DNA of 15,380 nt. It comes from CAYVUV01 sp964455095. GTDB taxonomy: Bacteria; Desulfobacterota; Binatia; HRBIN30; CADEER01. The stretch covers positions 1 to 15,380 of the forward strand of contig CAYVUV010000353.1 of the NCBI GenBank assembly GCA_964455095.1, written 5' to 3'. Position 1 is the first letter of the stretch, and every line of letters begins with the position of its first letter. The notes below the pieces were generated by a model that had not been told where the DNA came from, searched no databases, and was given only the letters and a program-made list of their open reading frames with translations. This document shows positions 14,285-15,380 of the stretch, in pieces. The position numbers and the translations under genes are program-made.

Positions 14285-14908
14285 ATGGTCGATGCGATCC
14301 TGCGCCCGTACTTGAATCGGCCCCTGGCGCTGGTGGCGCGCCGCGCCGTCGCTGCCGGTTTGACGGCGAATCAAGTGACGGCGGCCGGCTTTGCCATTGG
14401 CATGATCGCGGTGGCCTTGATTGCCGGCCAGTTCTATTTGGCCGGCGTCGTCGCGCTGCTCATCAGCCGGTTCTGCGACGGCCTCGACGGCGCCATCGCG
14501 CGCCAGACGGGGGTGACGGACGTCGGTGGATTCCTCGACATCACCCTGGACTTCATCTTCTACGCCAGCGTCGTGCTGGGGTTTGCGCTCGCCGATCCGG
14601 CGGCCAACGCGCTGGCGGCGGCATTGCTCGCCGCCAGCTTCATGGGGCCGGCGTCGACATTCCTCGCCTACGCGATCTTCGCCGCCAAGCACGGCATCAC
14701 CACCGACATCCGCGGCCGCAAGTCGCTCTACTACCTCGGCGGCCTCACCGAGGGGACGGAAACGATTGTGACCTTCGTCCTGATGTGCCTGCTCCCCGCG
14801 CGCTTTCCGATCATCGCCGTCGTCTATGCCGCGATGTGTTGGATCACCGCCGGCACCCGCATCTACGCCGGCGTCGTCACGTTCTCTCGATCTGGGCAGG
14901 GCGACTGA
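14285..14908 (+). CDS. CDP-alcohol phosphatidyltransferase family membrane protein
   Basis: A 207-residue integral membrane enzyme. The family moves a phosphatidyl or related group from a CDP-alcohol to a second alcohol, making phospholipid headgroups or inositol lipids. The signature D-x2-DG-x2-AR ... G-x3-D-x3-D is present as D65, D68, G69, A72, R73, G81, D85 and D89; the last Asp is the usual catalytic base. The gap between AR and the Gly is one residue shorter than the commonest form. About five to six hydrophobic segments follow. The short length and the N-terminal NRPLALVARRAVAAGLTANQVT resemble uncharacterised phosphatidylglycerophosphate/inositol-phosphate-synthase-like members, so the acceptor is not assigned. 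The ATG has no clear ribosome binding site. Convergent with the P450 gene, 19 nt apart. Confidence 0.9.
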   Translation: MVDAILRPYLNRPLALVARRAVAAGLTANQVTAAGFAIGMIAVALIAGQFYLAGVVALLISRFCDGLDGAIARQTGVTDVGGFLDITLDFIFYASVVLGFALADPAANALAAALLAASFMGPASTFLAYAIFAAKHGITTDIRGRKSLYYLGGLTEGTETIVTFVLMCLLPARFPIIAVVYAAMCWITAGTRIYAGVVTFSRSGQGD

Positions 14909-14927
14909 GCCGGCGTGCGCGCTCCAG

Positions 14928-15380
14928 CTATGCGGCCACCAGGCGCAGTGGGAGGGCGGTGACGCCGCGGAAGACGATGCTCGGGTGCAGCGGCAGGGGG
15001 GCGTCGTCGGTGCGCTCGAAGTGGCGGGTGCGGGCGAGCAGGGCTTGTAGGGCGACCTGCGCTTCGAGGCGGGCGAGGTTGGCGCCGAGGCAGTAGTGCG
15101 GGCCGAAGCCGAAGGCGATGTGGCGGTTGTCGGTGCGGCCGACGTCGAAGCGCTCGGGGGCGGCGAAGATCTCTTCGTCGCGATTGGCGGAACCGAGCCA
15201 GGTGACGACGATCTGGTTCGGCTGGATGACCTGATCGCGCAGCACCACCTCGCGCGTGGCGCGGCGCGGGTCGAGTTGCACGGGTGACGAGAAGCGCAGG
15301 ACCTCGTCGATCGCCGTCGGGACGAGGCTCGAATCGGCGCGCAGGCGGGCGAGCTGGTCGGGGTGCGCGAGCAGCTCGAG
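14928..15380 (-). CDS. Cytochrome P450, C-terminal part (5' end outside the window)
   Basis: The last 150 residues of a bacterial P450, open to the window edge with no start in view, so the gene is cut by the window, not by a mutation. Visible landmarks in order are the helix-K motif E-V-L-R (residues 26-29 of the visible part), the NRDEEIF and PERF meander, and the heme loop FGFGPHYCLG with the axial Cys at visible residue 97, then ANLARLEAQVAL of helix L. The ending LPLRLVAA is normal for the family. Bacterial members of this type are soluble monooxygenases fed by ferredoxin partners. The substrate cannot be told, as the recognition regions are mostly missing. The heme-loop form HYCLGANLAR is common among soluble class I enzymes of actinobacteria and proteobacteria. 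Confidence 0.97.
   Translation of the reverse strand, partial: LELLAHPDQLARLRADSSLVPTAIDEVLRFSSPVQLDPRRATREVVLRDQVIQPNQIVVTWLGSANRDEEIFAAPERFDVGRTDNRHIAFGFGPHYCLGANLARLEAQVALQALLARTRHFERTDDAPLPLHPSIVFRGVTALPLRLVAA

Noticed and set aside
14098..14286. Short minus-strand frame (62 residues) between the TA operator and the phosphatidyltransferase gene
   Set aside because: No ribosome binding site or homology, and it lies across the putative promoter region.

Overview
The window is 15.4 kb of high-GC bacterial DNA with no rRNA, tRNA, CRISPR array or transposase visible. It carries fourteen complete protein genes and one truncated gene. Two large secreted proteins have Thr/Pro-rich linkers and end in a DGCAI-x-AAE motif, an aromatic membrane segment and an Arg cluster. 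Together with five Cys-rich C-x-GG repeats in one of them, this style of protein suggests an uncultured lineage of the former Deltaproteobacteria (Myxococcota, or Desulfobacterota-like groups such as Binatia). That placement is inference from protein style, not a phylogeny. The first ~110 bases are almost pure G/C homopolymer and look like a poor contig end.

Layout. (1) 251-3469, minus strand: an FG-GAP beta-propeller surface protein, then glyoxalase I (gloA), then a small secreted protein whose start overlaps the gloA stop by 4 nt, then a strong hairpin terminator. The three genes are tightly packed and probably co-transcribed. (2) 3573-4241, minus: a DedA/VTT inner-membrane protein. (3) 4558-4950, plus: a small conserved-looking protein of unknown role, separated by a symmetrical hairpin from the convergent gene 5047-6177 for an outer-membrane beta-barrel protein. 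(4) 6463-6771, plus: a small protein made of short aromatic/Gly repeats, then an alpha-glucan phosphorylase (GlgP, 6946-9135). (5) 9046-11343, minus: a 765-residue protein with a seven-bladed YVTN propeller, a Thr/Pro linker, a cohesin-like domain, five Cys-rich repeats and a sorting signal. Its 3' end runs 90 bp into the end of glgP. (6) 11519-13419: a TauE/SafE permease divergent from a persulfide dioxygenase-rhodanese fusion, a sulfide/sulfite detoxification pair. (7) 13447-14108: a VapBC-type toxin-antitoxin pair with an operator-like array of three GCATGC boxes at 11-bp period. (8) 14285-14908: a CDP-alcohol phosphatidyltransferase, convergent with the C-terminal part of a cytochrome P450 that runs off the window end.

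Functionally the window is a patchwork of small units: electrophile detoxification (gloA), sulfur detoxification (dioxygenase plus exporter), glucan breakdown, membrane lipid and membrane homeostasis (DedA, CDP-alcohol transferase), a TA module, and a set of exported proteins. I do not see one large new system. The items most worth a second look are the shared C-terminal sorting signal on two unlike surface proteins, the architecture of the 765-residue protein and its structured upstream region, and the phased operator of the TA pair.
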